Shown here in pieces: positions 31,107 to 40,132 of a DNA stretch of 41,634 nucleotides. The DNA comes from Actinomycetota bacterium (GTDB taxonomy: Bacteria > Actinomycetota > Acidimicrobiia > Acidimicrobiales > Ilumatobacteraceae). Position 1 is the stretch's first letter, and each line of letters begins with the position of its first letter. The stretch is from positions 1-41,634 of the forward strand of contig CANGIP010000005.1 of NCBI GenBank assembly GCA_947454105.1, read 5' to 3'. The notes under the pieces are model-generated. The model saw only the letters and a list, made by a program, of their open reading frames with translations. It had not been told where the DNA came from and searched no databases. The position numbers were made by a program, and so were the translations under genes.

Positions 31107-34100
31107 ATGTTCAAGAATCTTCGTCGTTCCCTACTCGGCTTTGCGGTGATTGCGTCGTCGATTGCCGTGGTTCCAGTGGCTGTGCACGTTGCGACCGCGT
31201 CAAACGGATCGATTGATGGCTCAACGTGGTCGCCGGCATCTGGCGGATTTGCCAAGTTCGACATGGCATTCACGGAGAGTTCGAACAGCGTCACATTCAA
31301 GGCGAAGACTGCGGTCGAAACTTCTTCGGGCGGACTCTTGGTCGCGGGCTATGTGGGAGATATCGGAACTTTCGCAACACAGTTTGCACTCGTTCGAATT
31401 ACTAATGGTGGTGTGGTTGACACAGCGTTCGACAGCAACGGACTCAAAATCCTCGATCGCGGCACTGGCAATGGTGCTGCTGACTTCATACAGAGTTCAG
31501 GAAGTGATTACTTCGTTGGTGGATGGTCAGGCAGTGGGCAAAATCGCCGAGCGGCCGTCGTCAAGGTGAACGAGAGTGGCGTGATTGATTCGCAATGGGG
31601 ATCTTCGGGTTGGGCCGAAGCTTCGTCGGCTTACGCGCGTTACGAAGGTGCAGCGACGGGGAAACAAGGTGAGAAGGCATTCTTCATCGATGGAACTCAG
31701 ATTGTGATGTGGTCAGAAGATTCCGCCGCCACCGAAATCATCATCCATCGTTTCGACGTCTCGACAGGTCTACTCATGACATCAGGGGGGCCGATCAGTA
31801 ATCCGGTTTCCATCGACAGAACTATTTTCTCAACCGGATTTTTGGCGGACAATCCCGAGACCTTCGTGATGTTGAGCAACACCACGATGCTCATCGCTAC
31901 TCGTTCAGGTGCTGGCAATGACAATTCCAAACTGTACAAAATCGACTTGGGTGTCACCCCTGCGGCGCTGGATACCAACTATGGCACGAATGGCATACTT
32001 GAAACCCAAGTCAAGTCGTACCACTTAGAGGACTTCCGATTCGGCAAGAACAACAGTTACAACACAAGAATCTTTCTTGCGGGTTCTTCCAATTCTCCCG
32101 ACACGTACATCGTGCGACTTAACACTGATGGAACCGTCGATACTTCGTCGTATGGGCCGTCTTCGTGGGGCAACATGACCAACTCTCCTGGCTACATCGA
32201 GATCGGTAGTTTCAACTTGGCATCTGGCGATATTGAATTCCTCGCTGACAGTGAAATGTTGATTTCCGGCGCTGGGTCTGGTTTCAACTACCAACTTCGC
32301 AAGTACAACACCACCACTAATGGATCGGCTAATTCGTTGTTCGGAAATAGCTTTGAATCTGGAGTGGTGTCAATCTCGAACAGCTGCAACGTGATTCAGT
32401 CTGGTTGGTTGGTCCCTATTTCGGGTGGTTCAAACTTCTTCTTGATGGGACCGAAAACGTTCACAGTGAACCAAACATCGGTGAATGGTATTGGGGCATT
32501 GAAATTCGTTGGCTCTGGTAATGCGGCCACAGCGTGCGATGGTCTACCGGCACCCATGCAGGTCGCTTATAGTCAGCCTTCGTACAGCGGAACGGCGATG
32601 CAGCCGATCAGCATCCCTGCACCAAATGTGACGGGCAACTTGGGCTCGGTAGTGTTCTCGGTGAATAATCTGTCCCAGAGCCTTCCTTCTGGTCTGACCA
32701 TTACTCCATTCACTGGGGCGATCTCAGGGGCCGCCACCACTTCAACTGGTGGATCGATCATGGTTGGGATCACCGCAACGTATTCCGCTAACGGCATCAC
32801 TCAAACGGGTCGGACGACGATTTCAATAGACATCGCCTCAGCATCGGGTGGTGGAATCGGTGGACCTGGCGGCGGCGGCTTGGGTGGCGGCGGCTTGGGT
32901 GGCGGCGGCTTGGGCGGCGGCGGAACGCCGTGCGTGGCGGGCACACCTTCATCAACTAATTCTGCGGTAACTTTCGACAGCGCATTCGCCGGCGATGGTG
33001 GCTATGACTTCAGTGATCAATTGTTGACCTCGAAGTACGGCAAGGCTGCAAAGGGTCCAAACGGTGCGCTTTATGTGGCAGTCTCAGTCGGTTCGGTCAA
33101 CACAACTTCAGCGACGAACAAGACGACGCAGGTGATTCGATTCCTTGCTGACGGCACAACAGACTCAACTTGGGGGAACGCCTCGGCTGATCTCAATTCA
33201 TCAACGGGTTACTCCGAGACCGCAACCGGACTTTTGGTGTTGTCTGATGGAAGTGTTGTGATGTTGATCAAGGGAGCGACGGCACAACCACGCGACTACG
33301 AACTCGCGAAGTTCACTTCGGCTGGCGTGCTAGACACAACCTTCGGGGTAGGCGGTTTGGCAACTCTTGTTTCTGGCTCAACGACGGTCACTCTGGGTAG
33401 TCTCGCCGAAGGACCAGCAGGTTCGATTTATGTCGGTAAGTCGGTGACAACGGGAAGTTATCCAAACTTTTTAACGACCTTTGGAATCATCAAGGTCAGT
33501 GCCCTAGGAGTTGTTGACTCAACGTTTGGAACAGGTGGCGAATTGGGGGTGAATTCTTCCGCCATGGCAACCGACTCGACAGGTGCGTTGTATGTTGGCG
33601 GACTAACCAACTCAAGTCCGGCTAATGCAACAGTTGTTAAGTACGCAACGTCTGGTGCGATTGACACCACGTTCGGCGTAGGGGGCGTTGTGGAACTCAA
33701 CACCAGTACGGGCTCAAGTGATGAATATCTCGGTGGTTTGGTATTTGCAAACGGCAAAATCAGTGGAACTGTCTATATCTCGTCATTTGCGAACAACTCA
33801 ATGTCGTTCGCGGTAAGCGCATTCAGAATGAGCACCGCTGGTGTTCTTGATACATCATTCGACACCGATGGCGTTGCTTCGGTCGGAACCCTGGGCGGAC
33901 CGCCCCGTGATATCACGGTGCTGTCCGACGGAGGATTAGTTCTGCCTGTATCGGCAGTTGTGAACAACGCACCGTCGTTGAATCTGGTGGGAATTTTGGC
34001 TAATGGCACACCAGTGGCAAATCTCGCCACTTCGCCCGCCAAGATTTCTTCTGGGACGTGCGAATTAGGATCTGGCTCAATCGTTGCTACAGCAGCAGGT

Positions 34101-35219
34101 ATTTTTGCCGCAGGCACGAGCGGAAACCAGACAGTTGCAAGTCACATTTTCAAGATTTCGATATCGGATATGGCAGCTGGTAGTGACTCTGGTTCTGGTG
34201 GTGGTTCGACCACGACAAGTACTTCGGTGCCGTCGTCTTCGAGTACGTCGAGCACTTCGGTGCCGTCGTCGTCGAGCACGACAAGTACTTCGGTGCCGTC
34301 GTCTTCGAGTACGACAAGTACTTCGGTTCCGTCGTCTTCGAGTTCGTCGAGTACTTCGGTTCCGTCGTCTTCGTCGACGACACCTGGTACGACACCGTCG
34401 ACGACACCTGGTACGACTCCATCGACGACACCGTCGTCATCACCGAGCACGACGTCACCGTCGTCATCTGGGGTGACGCCGGCTTTGGTGACTTCTTCTA
34501 ACGCCGCAACGTTGGTACGTACCCCGGGGTCAGAGTCAATCATCGTGAACGGAACCGAAGTTTCAATTGAAACTAAAGTTCTTGATGTTCCAGCTGCTCG
34601 TACCCCTGATGCGCAACGCACTCCTGCACAGGTTGCTGCAATTCAGCAGGCTGGTGCAGCGTTGCTGCAACAGTTCTTGGCTTCACTGCCCGCTGGTGCA
34701 ACATCAAATGTTGTGGTTGTCAACACTGCAACTGGCGCTGTCATGCAGAACCTTGTGTTTGATGCAAATGGCAACTCAATAAACGTTCCGGTTGAAGACA
34801 TTGTGTTCCTTGATGGCCCGCAGTTGTCGTTGATGATTGGTTCAAACAACGCCAACATCACTGCCGATGGCAAGTATCAAGTTGGTGCTGGCGGCATCAT
34901 CGGTGTGACTGGTGCAGGTCTAGGTGCAGGTTTGTCGGGTGAAGTTGTGGCGATGTCGACCCCGACGCTGCTCGCAAACTTCCAGACCACTGCAGCTGGT
35001 GACTTCAATAAATCGGCAAAGTTGCCGAGTTCACTCGGAGTGGGCGATCACACGCTTGTAGTTGCTGCCGGTTCAACGTACGCAATGATGGGTATCCGCG
35101 TGGTGCCTGCTGCGCTTCCCGCTACTGGTAGTTCAAGTGAGCGAGTGATCATCATTGCCTTGTTCACCTTGGTATTCGGTGCGTTGTTCTTCCGAGGACG
35201 CCGCATCACCCTGTTCTAG
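31107..35219 (+). CDS. Giant wall-anchored surface protein with delta-60 repeats
   Basis: 1370 residues. A Sec signal (residues 1 to about 32) comes first. Block 1 (about 45-480) and block 2 (about 620-1020) consist of delta-60-type repeats with motifs such as GVVDTAFDSNGL, GVLDTTFGVGGLAT and GVVDSTFGTGGE. Between them lie an Ig-like putative-binding domain (about 490-580, with LPSGLTITPFTGAISG) and a flexible Gly-rich linker (about 585-612). A Ser/Thr/Pro stalk of 11-residue repeats (about 1035-1125) is followed by a soluble domain and the anchor LPATGS, a hydrophobic helix and RGRR (about 1334-1370). An adhesin or surface-layer-like role is inferred. It has its own promoter region (189-bp gap) and is followed by palindrome B3. 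Confidence 0.85.
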   Translation: MFKNLRRSLLGFAVIASSIAVVPVAVHVATASNGSIDGSTWSPASGGFAKFDMAFTESSNSVTFKAKTAVETSSGGLLVAGYVGDIGTFATQFALVRITNGGVVDTAFDSNGLKILDRGTGNGAADFIQSSGSDYFVGGWSGSGQNRRAAVVKVNESGVIDSQWGSSGWAEASSAYARYEGAATGKQGEKAFFIDGTQIVMWSEDSAATEIIIHRFDVSTGLLMTSGGPISNPVSIDRTIFSTGFLADNPETFVMLSNTTMLIATRSGAGNDNSKLYKIDLGVTPAALDTNYGTNGILETQVKSYHLEDFRFGKNNSYNTRIFLAGSSNSPDTYIVRLNTDGTVDTSSYGPSSWGNMTNSPGYIEIGSFNLASGDIEFLADSEMLISGAGSGFNYQLRKYNTTTNGSANSLFGNSFESGVVSISNSCNVIQSGWLVPISGGSNFFLMGPKTFTVNQTSVNGIGALKFVGSGNAATACDGLPAPMQVAYSQPSYSGTAMQPISIPAPNVTGNLGSVVFSVNNLSQSLPSGLTITPFTGAISGAATTSTGGSIMVGITATYSANGITQTGRTTISIDIASASGGGIGGPGGGGLGGGGLGGGGLGGGGTPCVAGTPSSTNSAVTFDSAFAGDGGYDFSDQLLTSKYGKAAKGPNGALYVAVSVGSVNTTSATNKTTQVIRFLADGTTDSTWGNASADLNSSTGYSETATGLLVLSDGSVVMLIKGATAQPRDYELAKFTSAGVLDTTFGVGGLATLVSGSTTVTLGSLAEGPAGSIYVGKSVTTGSYPNFLTTFGIIKVSALGVVDSTFGTGGELGVNSSAMATDSTGALYVGGLTNSSPANATVVKYATSGAIDTTFGVGGVVELNTSTGSSDEYLGGLVFANGKISGTVYISSFANNSMSFAVSAFRMSTAGVLDTSFDTDGVASVGTLGGPPRDITVLSDGGLVLPVSAVVNNAPSLNLVGILANGTPVANLATSPAKISSGTCELGSGSIVATAAGIFAAGTSGNQTVASHIFKISISDMAAGSDSGSGGGSTTTSTSVPSSSSTSSTSVPSSSSTTSTSVPSSSSTTSTSVPSSSSSSSTSVPSSSSTTPGTTPSTTPGTTPSTTPSSSPSTTSPSSSGVTPALVTSSNAATLVRTPGSESIIVNGTEVSIETKVLDVPAARTPDAQRTPAQVAAIQQAGAALLQQFLASLPAGATSNVVVVNTATGAVMQNLVFDANGNSINVPVEDIVFLDGPQLSLMIGSNNANITADGKYQVGAGGIIGVTGAGLGAGLSGEVVAMSTPTLLANFQTTAAGDFNKSAKLPSSLGVGDHTLVVAAGSTYAMMGIRVVPAALPATGSSSERVIIIALFTLVFGALFFRGRRITLF
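32869..32925 (+). repeat. 15-bp tandem repeats encoding the Gly-rich linker
   Basis: About three and a half copies of the unit GGCGGCGGCTTGGGT (Gly-Gly-Gly-Leu-Gly) occur in frame inside the surface protein. Nearly identical units suggest recent slippage, so linker length probably varies between strains. Confidence 0.85.
34209..34470 (+). repeat. 33-bp tandem repeats encoding the Ser/Thr/Pro stalk
   Basis: Four or more near-identical 33-bp units (each SSSSTTSTSVP, 11 residues) pass into 24-bp units encoding STTPGTTP. The reverse strand also has long open frames here, but these are low-complexity shadows. The region probably works as an extended, possibly glycosylated stalk. Confidence 0.88.
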
Positions 35220-35224
35220 TCCGC

Positions 35225-35281
35225 TGTGATTCTGGTGAGGATTTTTACTCAAAATGAGTAATTATCCTCACCAGAACACCG
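35225..35281. repeat. Family B 57-bp palindromic element, copy B3
   Basis: Same length and same outer TGTGATTCTGGTG as B1 and B2, but the inner stem differs on both sides (GGTGAGGAT with ATCCTCACC instead of GGTGTCG with CGACACC), so pairing is kept by compensatory changes. It lies 5 bp after the surface-protein stop and 20 bp before the next gene on the same strand. Confidence 0.8.
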
Positions 35282-35300
35282 TAAGGGTTAGCCTGACCTT

Positions 35301-35747
35301 GTGATTTGGTTATTCATTGTCATTGCAGCAATTGGTGTCTTTCTCATTGCCGCTTTGACGATTGGTCGAGAAGCACGACGTCTCGATGCCATGGCCCCGC
35401 GTGCGGTCTATCAACTCGAACAAGCCGCAGATTTCGTGGCGATGTCGTTACCTGAATCAACTCAGGCTCGACTCACCATGGAAGAGCTTGAGAAGTTATT
35501 AGTGATGCACATGAATTGGTTGCACAGCAAGGGCCTGTTGCCCGCCAAGGCAGTCGATCAACGTCAAGACATCACGACTCGACTAGTCGTGACGGAAGAG
35601 TCGCTGATTGCGTACTTGCTGGGTGAATCAGATAAGGCCGGCATTCAGATCATGGATGACGTCGACTTGGTGAATGTCACCGAAGCACACTTGGCTTATT
35701 TCAATGCGATTGGTGCAGTGGGGCCAGTGGCCGACGAGTCACTGTAA
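35301..35747 (+). CDS. Single-pass membrane protein of unknown function
   Basis: 148 residues from GTG 35301. An N-terminal transmembrane helix (MIWLFIVIAAIGVFLIAALT) is followed by a cytoplasmic domain of about 125 residues. That domain has a helical segment MTMEELEKLLVMHMNWLHSK-like (LTMEELEKLLVMHMNWLH) and a C-terminal acidic part. No family is recognised. It converges with the APS kinase gene, overlapping by 9 bp. Confidence 0.65.
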   Translation: MIWLFIVIAAIGVFLIAALTIGREARRLDAMAPRAVYQLEQAADFVAMSLPESTQARLTMEELEKLLVMHMNWLHSKGLLPAKAVDQRQDITTRLVVTEESLIAYLLGESDKAGIQIMDDVDLVNVTEAHLAYFNAIGAVGPVADESL

Positions 35748-36287
35748 GAAGGCAATTAACGACTGTAAAACCACTTGGGCTAATTGAGTTGGTGTGCCCA
35801 TGTCGGGAGTCAAAATTAAGTGCGGATTCGTTGGAATTTCGTACGGGTCTGAATATCCGGTCATTGACTTGTTGTCAGTTCGTCGTGCAGATTCGTACAA
35901 ACCCTTTGGGTCGCGAGCTTCACAAATCGCTAACGGAGTATCGACAAAAACCTCAAAGAAGAAGATGCCCGCTTCGGCGTGCCGGCTGCGAGCGTATTCA
36001 CGGTCCTCCTGATAGGGGCTGATGAGAGACACAACTGCGAGGGATCCACTTTTGGCAGCGAGCAAAGCAACTTCAGTTGTGCGTCGAGCGCTTTCGCATC
36101 GACTGGCACGATCAAATGAAAGATCTTTGTTGAGTCCCGAGCGAAGTTCGTCACCATCAAGCAACAGTGAGTGGCGGGGGAGTTCTTTCAAAAGTTCAAT
36201 GACTCGTTGCGCAGTCGTGGTTTTTCCAGCTCCTGAAAGACCAGTAAACCAGATGGTGCCAGATGCTGAAGTGAGCGGATGACTCAT
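35739..36287 (-). CDS. cysC: Adenylylsulfate (APS) kinase
   Basis: 182 residues from ATG 36287 (MSHPLTSASGTIWFTGLSGA). P-loop GLSGAGKTT, LLLDGDELRSGLNKDLSFDR (APS-binding DGD and FxxxxR region), VVSLISPY, and FFEVFVDTPLAICEARDPKG are all diagnostic. It phosphorylates APS to PAPS, the sulfate donor. Its start overlaps the stop of the sulfotransferase gene by 4 bp, so donor synthesis and sulfate transfer are coupled. ATP sulfurylase is not in the window. Confidence 0.93.
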   Translation of the reverse strand: MSHPLTSASGTIWFTGLSGAGKTTTAQRVIELLKELPRHSLLLDGDELRSGLNKDLSFDRASRCESARRTTEVALLAAKSGSLAVVSLISPYQEDREYARSRHAEAGIFFFEVFVDTPLAICEARDPKGLYESARRTDNKSMTGYSDPYEIPTNPHLILTPDMGTPTQLAQVVLQSLIAFLQ

Positions 36288-37369
36288 CGTGTTCGATTTG
36301 ACGGACGAAGCTTGCGCACTGGCCACGTGATCAACAGGCCTAACTTCAGAGAAAATGAATTGACAGTTTGCTCAAGTTGCTTCTGTGTTTGTTCAAGCGC
36401 TGAATTGCTAAGGACTAGTTCATGCTGCAATGCAGATGCGTCATCAGTCAGTTCATTGATCCGCGCTTCAATTGTGCGAATGGTGTTTATGTTTTTGAGT
36501 CGTTCTTGCTCAATGAGAATTCGTGCCGAATTCAATTTATGATTAGCCCGATCTAACTTCTTGACCGTGAACTGAGTATCCAAAACTTCGCGACATAGTT
36601 CAGATGGCGTCAATGAAATGTCAGTTGTTGGTGTTTGGTGAAACAACTCGCGGATTGCTCGTGCTTCAACTGTGAGAGGGTGGTCATTCACCCAATCAGG
36701 GAAGGTGGCCCGGCGAAGAGTTGGGTCAATTGATTTTGCGGCAGTTTCAAAATCGGACTGTTGATGCGAAACCGAGACACCACGTTCGAGCAGAAACTGA
36801 GCGATGGAAGCGAGTTCGGTGGCGGGGGAATCCATGAGGTCTTCATAACGAAGAATGTGTGGATTCATGCCTTGAATACCATTGGCCAAATGCATGTTGT
36901 AGGCAATCCAAAGTGAGAGGCCCACAGTGACGGGCAAGCCGTCACGTACGTGTAACGACCAGGCGACTTCGGCAGGATCGCGCGTGATCACGATGGCTTC
37001 AAAGCGATCTAAAAGTGTGCGACGCCAAAATGGCATGAGCAGACAACTTCGTGGGTCTTTGAGACCTGTCGGCCCATTATTCGATAAATCGCTGATCAAC
37101 AATCGGCCCGGGTTGACGAACTGCGTCGCTCTTTCGACGTCAAATGTGTTCAGGCTCACCGAGTCCCAGGACCACTCATTGGTCTGCAACAGTGATTCGC
37201 TGAACATCACAACTGAACGGCGTTCAAAAAATCCTTTTGGGTTATCTAGTTGAGAATCGAGTCGATTGTCCGCTGATTCAAATTGAATTCCGAGTTGATC
37301 TAATGCTCCTGCAAGTGCTGATGTTCCACTGCGGTGCATTCCGAGCACCAAAATACTGTTATTGGACAC
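36284..37369 (-). CDS. PAPS-dependent sulfotransferase with C-terminal coiled coil
   Basis: 361 residues. The P-loop ILVLGMHRSGTSALAGALDQ (residues 5-24) binds the 5'-phosphosulfate, and IVITRDPAEVAWSLHVRDG supplies the 3'-phosphate-binding Arg and Ser. The C-terminal 100 residues (LDRANHKLNSARILIEQERL to LEQTQKQLEQTVNSF) form a coiled coil, and a short hydrophobic basic tail ends the protein. A carbohydrate substrate is likely given the glycosyltransferase and methyltransferase upstream. It is coupled to cysC by an ATGA overlap. Confidence 0.85.
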   Translation of the reverse strand: MSNNSILVLGMHRSGTSALAGALDQLGIQFESADNRLDSQLDNPKGFFERRSVVMFSESLLQTNEWSWDSVSLNTFDVERATQFVNPGRLLISDLSNNGPTGLKDPRSCLLMPFWRRTLLDRFEAIVITRDPAEVAWSLHVRDGLPVTVGLSLWIAYNMHLANGIQGMNPHILRYEDLMDSPATELASIAQFLLERGVSVSHQQSDFETAAKSIDPTLRRATFPDWVNDHPLTVEARAIRELFHQTPTTDISLTPSELCREVLDTQFTVKKLDRANHKLNSARILIEQERLKNINTIRTIEARINELTDDASALQHELVLSNSALEQTQKQLEQTVNSFSLKLGLLITWPVRKLRPSNRTR

Positions 37370-37456
37370 TCTTTGAATCTACTAGAAAAGTGACTTTTAC
37401 GAGCCGAGAGTCTGCCACTTGAGCCATTTTCTAACGAAGCCACACCCCGGATTTGA

Positions 37457-37472
37457 ATTGCGGTACCGCAAT
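37457..37472. other. Perfect 16-bp palindrome
   Basis: ATTGCGGTACCGCAAT is a perfect palindrome in the 124-bp gap between the glycosyltransferase and sulfotransferase genes, both on the minus strand. It could be a protein-binding site or part of a terminator; no T run follows on the minus strand. Otherwise the gap shows nothing. Confidence 0.4.
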
Positions 37473-37493
37473 ACTTCTCACTTATTTTGTGTC

Positions 37494-38816
37494 TTATTCA
37501 TCAGCGGGATTAACGACCAAGGCACGAATCCGACGACCTTCTTCTTTGCCATAACGGATGTAATGCAGTAGAGGGTTTCCACCAGATGCGGCAACATCTT
37601 TATATCGCTCGACATACCAAACGGCATCAAAGTTGACGCTGGGCTGCAATCTTTGACTCACGCCGTAACGCAAGTAATACATGGCCCCGTCATAATGACC
37701 AGCTCGGACTTGTGGATATTGCTCTGCGAACCATTGGCCTTTAAAGAATTCGCTCGCTGCAATTTCACTCGCTGCTGCTTTTTCATCTTTGATTTCTTTG
37801 ATTCTGAAGGTGCAGACCAATCGAATGGTGCGGAGCAATTCATTGATCATCCGTCGATGGTTCAGCGAAAAGCGAGCAGATATTGCTCGACGGAATTTAC
37901 GAGGACCGAATTCTCTGGGCGCTTTGGTCTGTTGCGCAAAGACTTCAGCCATTTCCTTTTGGGGAGGAGTCGAAATAAATGTTCCCACTAATCGGATTGC
38001 CGGCATGGGTACATCAAACTCTTCGCCGTAAATGTTGAAGTATTCGGTGTAGAACTCTTGCACTTTGTCTAAAGAACCGTTGGTGGCGATACCGCCGTGT
38101 ACTTGATGGAAGGTCGCTTCACCGAGAAGCAATGTGGGAACGGTCTCGGGAAGTTCGCAGGCTCGTTTCCATGTGTCGAGGTTGACGAGTCCTCCGCCGG
38201 GTGTGATGAAACTTTCGGCGTAACCACCAAGCTCATCCCACAATGATCGCCACATGAAAAGGCTGTTACTTTCGGCAACCGGATCAAACCAAGTCGGGCC
38301 AGAAGATTCATCAAAGACCGAAATATCAAAGAGTTTGTAGCCGTTTGTTTCCCAACCGCTTTTCGCCAACATTTCGTCTTCGGTTTGTTGGTTGTAACCT
38401 TCGACAATTGCTACTCGTTGAAACTTGTTTCCCAAGTAACGACCGCGTGAACCAACAAAGGCACGTTGGTTGTAACTGATTGCGTCCCGAGCTGATGCAA
38501 TCAGTCGTGGAGAAGCGATCCGAGCACCATCGATATACACGCCGATGATCTCGCCAGCAGATTGTTTCAGACCAAAATTGATTGCAGGCACCGGGCTTTT
38601 CGTGGGATTGTCCATTGACAAAACCCGCAAATCAAGGTCAAGGTTTGCGAAATCCGCAGCCGTTGGCGGAACCTTTGAACCATTGTCAATCAAGATGACT
38701 TCAAAATCATCGCGCTCAATATCTTTTTGATAGGGGAGCGATAACGACAACAATGTGCGCGGTAATTCGCGATTCATGTTGTAACTAATGACGATGATTG
38801 AAACCTTGGGCTTCAT
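37494..38816 (-). CDS. GT2 glycosyltransferase with C-terminal repeat domain
   Basis: 440 residues. The GT-A domain starts with KVSIIVISYNMNRELPRTLL, with VILIDNGS, the region FGLKQSAGEIIGVYIDGARI (a DGA in place of DxD) and the acceptor-side WRSLWDELGGYAESFITPGG. The C-terminal about 80 residues carry two copies of a motif like FDAVWYVERYKDVAASGGNP LLHYIRYG, found at the tail of many bacterial glycan-cluster proteins and thought to bind or target. It follows the methyltransferase gene by 2 bp. Confidence 0.88.
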   Translation of the reverse strand: MKPKVSIIVISYNMNRELPRTLLSLSLPYQKDIERDDFEVILIDNGSKVPPTAADFANLDLDLRVLSMDNPTKSPVPAINFGLKQSAGEIIGVYIDGARIASPRLIASARDAISYNQRAFVGSRGRYLGNKFQRVAIVEGYNQQTEDEMLAKSGWETNGYKLFDISVFDESSGPTWFDPVAESNSLFMWRSLWDELGGYAESFITPGGGLVNLDTWKRACELPETVPTLLLGEATFHQVHGGIATNGSLDKVQEFYTEYFNIYGEEFDVPMPAIRLVGTFISTPPQKEMAEVFAQQTKAPREFGPRKFRRAISARFSLNHRRMINELLRTIRLVCTFRIKEIKDEKAAASEIAASEFFKGQWFAEQYPQVRAGHYDGAMYYLRYGVSQRLQPSVNFDAVWYVERYKDVAASGGNPLLHYIRYGKEEGRRIRALVVNPADE

Positions 38817-38818
38817 CG

Positions 38819-40072
38819 TTAACGGGCCTTGCGCAATTTTGGATTGTTGATCAGGGTGCGGATGTCATCAAGAGCACCTGCCATGCTCGGCTTGCCACGG
38901 TGTTTGCGAATCAGTTTGAAGATCTTCTTCATGAGTCGTGCTCGAGGATCGAACTTTTCGGTGCGCTCAATAATCGATTCAGGGACTTCGGTCATTGTGT
39001 TGATCGCGTGGTCAATGATCGAGTCAAAGTGACCCCAGAGAACATTGTTGTTTGGATCAAGACCAAGAACCATCAGGCTTCCGGTGGGATCGGTATCAAC
39101 AGGCATCACAATCAGGTCGGGGCGGTGCAATTGCAAAATCGGAATGATCTTCCAAATGTCACCAGTCCAATAACGTGACTGGCGGATCCGCTCGCCTTGA
39201 AGCGGGTGTGCAGGGTAAATATCATCAACGATGACAACCGAACCCGCGTGGCAGAAGCGTTCCATGTTCATGAAATCTTTGAGCGCGAATTCAATCTGAT
39301 GCATGCCGTCGATATAGCAAAGATCAATTGGCTTCATCGTTGATGTGTCGGCGAGACGGAAGTAGTCGTCGCTTGTTGTGTAACTAATTGAATGCTGAGT
39401 TGCGATGGGAACTGACAACTGTGGCGCAGGGTCAATGCCGAGTGCGGGGCACTGAGCCAATTTCAAACTTGCTCCGTACTCGACACCAATCTCGGTGTAG
39501 AAACGCGGTTCAACATATTTGTGTAAATCAACAAGGAACTCGTAGCAGTCAAGAGTTCCGGCGCCGTGTTCGACTTCTTCGGGTACATCTGGTGGAAAAG
39601 AGTTTTGAACTGGTGTTGCTAAGGCAAGCGTGACGTCGGTCTGACACTCGGCCATTGCGGTGCCAAAGCGAAATGAAGTGATGGTTTCAAACGATGCCCC
39701 AAATGGGCTTTTCCAAACGTCGCTCGTGTGCATCTGCGCGGGGCTTGCTTGTGGGATCGCATCGCTGACGACAATCAAGACCCCGTCGGACGTTAATGCA
39801 TTTTCTGCAGCAATGATCTGTGCTGCTGAAGGATCAACGTCAGGCCCGATGACGACTACGTCCATTGAATGCTTAGCGACTGAAGCAACGTCGTTGGGTT
39901 TGATGGTTCGGGACTCCGCACTGATTCCGGTCAGAACCTGGGCGTAATCGGGGCCTAACCCAAGTCCGATAATGGCTACTTGCAGAACATGGGGGCTCTC
40001 GAGATGCGGTTGGTTTAAGACATGGCGTTTGAGAGCCACCCGTAAGTTGTCAAGAGAAGAGATGTAGTTCAA
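38819..40072 (-). CDS. Methyltransferase-like protein with extra N-terminal domain
   Basis: 417 residues. The C-terminal part is a class I SAM-dependent Methyltransf_24-type domain: YTEIGVEYGASLKLAQCPAL (motif I), IDLCYIDGMHQIEFALKDFM and CHAGSVVIVDDIYPAHPLQG. The N-terminal 165 residues form a second, degenerate Rossmann-like domain (LQVAIIGLGLGPDYAQVL, VVVIGPDVDPSAAQII). Family members O-methylate sugars. It lies directly before the glycosyltransferase. Confidence 0.8.
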   Translation of the reverse strand: MNYISSLDNLRVALKRHVLNQPHLESPHVLQVAIIGLGLGPDYAQVLTGISAESRTIKPNDVASVAKHSMDVVVIGPDVDPSAAQIIAAENALTSDGVLIVVSDAIPQASPAQMHTSDVWKSPFGASFETITSFRFGTAMAECQTDVTLALATPVQNSFPPDVPEEVEHGAGTLDCYEFLVDLHKYVEPRFYTEIGVEYGASLKLAQCPALGIDPAPQLSVPIATQHSISYTTSDDYFRLADTSTMKPIDLCYIDGMHQIEFALKDFMNMERFCHAGSVVIVDDIYPAHPLQGERIRQSRYWTGDIWKIIPILQLHRPDLIVMPVDTDPTGSLMVLGLDPNNNVLWGHFDSIIDHAINTMTEVPESIIERTEKFDPRARLMKKIFKLIRKHRGKPSMAGALDDIRTLINNPKLRKAR

Positions 40073-40132
40073 TCGAGGCCCTCGCCAACGTTGTTTGGAC
40101 GTTCAAATACTAGGCGTTCAGCCCAGCATGTC

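Noticed and set aside
34142..34621. Minus-strand acidic, repetitive open frame
   Set aside because: It is the shadow of the Ser/Thr/Pro stalk repeats of the surface protein.
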